NCBI RefSeq assembly: GCF_042665075.1
Contig: NZ_JBHTBR010000002.1
Location: 434,001-498,000 of the forward strand
DNA from: Hirschia litorea
GTDB lineage: Bacteria > Pseudomonadota > Alphaproteobacteria > Caulobacterales > Hyphomonadaceae
Length of the DNA stretch: 64,000 nucleotides
Direction: 5' to 3'
Shown here: piece after piece, positions 63,280 through 64,000 of the stretch
How positions within the stretch are numbered: the first letter of the stretch is position 1
Layout of the letters: each line of letters begins with the position of its first letter
Position numbers and translations under genes: made by a program
The notes under the pieces: generated by a model
What the model was told of the DNA's origin: nothing
Seen by the model: the letters and a program-made list of their open reading frames with translations, nothing else
Database searches by the model: none

Positions 63280-64000
63280 ATGAGTAGTATTCGTCGATTT
63301 GACATTGAGGCTGGTGGAAGCGAATTCACCTTTAAAGCCGAAACAGAAGAGAAAATTCAGTTCTGGCTTTCGAAATATCCTGTCGAAAGGCAACGATCAG
63401 CAGTTATTCCGATGTTATGGCTCGCGCAGAAGGACAACGCAGGTTGGCTATCTGAACCTGCGATGAGAGAAGTCGCCGAACGTTTAGGGATGGCATATAT
63501 TCGCGTGTATGAAGTGGCGACTTTTTACACAATGTTTCGTATGCAGCCAGTTGGTGAATTCCATATCCAAGTATGTGGTACAACGCCATGTATGCTTCGT
63601 GGTTCAGATGATTTGATCTCGGTATGTAAGTCCAAAATTGGTGACAAAGGTCATGTGGGCGCAAATGGTAAATTGTCATGGGAAGAAGTTGAGTGTTTAG
63701 GAGCATGTGTAAATGCGCCTATGGCTCAAGTTAATGACTATTACTATGAGGACTTAGATGCTGACAGTATGGGGCAATTGCTTGACGAACTTGTTGCAGG
63801 CAAGAACCCAAAGCCAGGAACAAGGGTTGACCGTCAGACGAGCGCGCCTGAAGGCGGATTAACAAGCTTGCTAGATGAGTCCCTCTATGATGGCTCCCTA
63901 GCTACACCATTAAAAACGATACCTGGTGCACCTGAATCTGAAAAAGAAGAGGTCGTTGCTTCCTCTAATGGAGCTACAGAGCTAGCGCCTCAAAAAGTAA
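63280..64000 (+). CDS. nuoE: NADH-quinone oxidoreductase subunit E, partial
   Basis: The 24-kDa subunit with the [2Fe-2S] cluster N1a, cut by the right edge after about 240 residues. The cluster ligands Cys99, Cys104, Cys139 and Cys143 are in CGTTPC and CLGAC, after the thioredoxin-like fold region with YEVATFYTMF. After residue 170 a Pro/Ser/Glu-rich linker begins, as in alphaproteobacterial NuoE proteins that carry an extra C-terminal domain; that domain would lie beyond the window. Confidence 0.97.
   Translation, partial: MSSIRRFDIEAGGSEFTFKAETEEKIQFWLSKYPVERQRSAVIPMLWLAQKDNAGWLSEPAMREVAERLGMAYIRVYEVATFYTMFRMQPVGEFHIQVCGTTPCMLRGSDDLISVCKSKIGDKGHVGANGKLSWEEVECLGACVNAPMAQVNDYYYEDLDADSMGQLLDELVAGKNPKPGTRVDRQTSAPEGGLTSLLDESLYDGSLATPLKTIPGAPESEKEEVVASSNGATELAPQKV

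Noticed and set aside
1..64000. CRISPR arrays, tRNA, rRNA, tmRNA and complete insertion sequences
   Set aside because: Looked for on both strands by eye; no direct-repeat array, cloverleaf, rRNA segment or transposase gene was found. A covariance-model scan would be needed to exclude small RNAs.

Overview
The window is a bacterial chromosome segment from an alphaproteobacterium, most likely a stalked or budding marine member of the Hyphomonadaceae/Maricaulales (a Hirschia-like genome would fit the moderate GC content). The pointers are gene content and order: a complex I operon starting nuoA-B-C-D-E, a bactofilin/M23 peptidase pair of the BacA-LmdC kind, a CC0125-type lipoprotein, split methylmalonyl-CoA mutase subunits with MeaB, and many TonB-dependent receptors. 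The genus is inference; no rRNA or tRNA gene is visible.

Layout. 1-1462 holds the N-terminal part of a nuclease-helicase that looks like a type ISP restriction enzyme, cut by the window edge, followed by about 1 kb with no recognisable gene. 2527-7305 is a MacA-MacB(split)-TolC type export operon. 7501-11636 is an operon of a DUF389/OmpA-like membrane protein, a small DUF2946-like protein and a TonB receptor, ending in a strong hairpin terminator. 11770-13701 is a cation/proton antiporter fused to a periplasmic Bax/FlgJ-like glucosaminidase domain that has lost its catalytic glutamate.

14035-24239 is a cobalamin block: cobU alone on the plus strand, and on the minus strand cobT-cobS-phosphatase-cobO followed by a cobalamin riboswitch and then btuB-btuF-btuC-btuD-cbiB-cobD/cobC. 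It encodes uptake plus late assembly steps, with no corrin-ring genes in the window, so it reads as a salvage island. Its product is needed by the methylmalonyl-CoA mutase encoded at 51660-55964, whose GTPase chaperone MeaB lies at 49783-50754.

24474-31576 is a copper/silver efflux operon (a Cys/His/Met-rich small protein, then cusC-cusB-cusA-cusF). 31690-45489 is a mosaic: MDR oxidoreductase, bactofilin plus M23 endopeptidase, Bcp peroxiredoxin, a large AsmA-like protein, a SulP transporter with a tandem universal stress protein, a NupC nucleoside transporter, an SH3 lipoprotein, and two RNA methyltransferases.

45653-49734 is a two-gene overlapping unit: a BON/OmpA peptidoglycan-binding protein and an 875-residue membrane-anchored acidic protein with nine copies of a W-R-x-x-Y-L-x-x-R motif and a C-terminal helix-hairpin-helix domain. 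I do not recognise the repeat family. 56088-59707 carries a soluble lytic transglycosylase, dapA and smpB. 60153-64000 is the start of the complex I operon, with an NTF2-like gene inserted between nuoD and nuoE; nuoE runs off the right edge.

The best candidates for something undescribed are the antiporter/pseudo-glucosaminidase fusion and the BON-OmpA/W-repeat pair.
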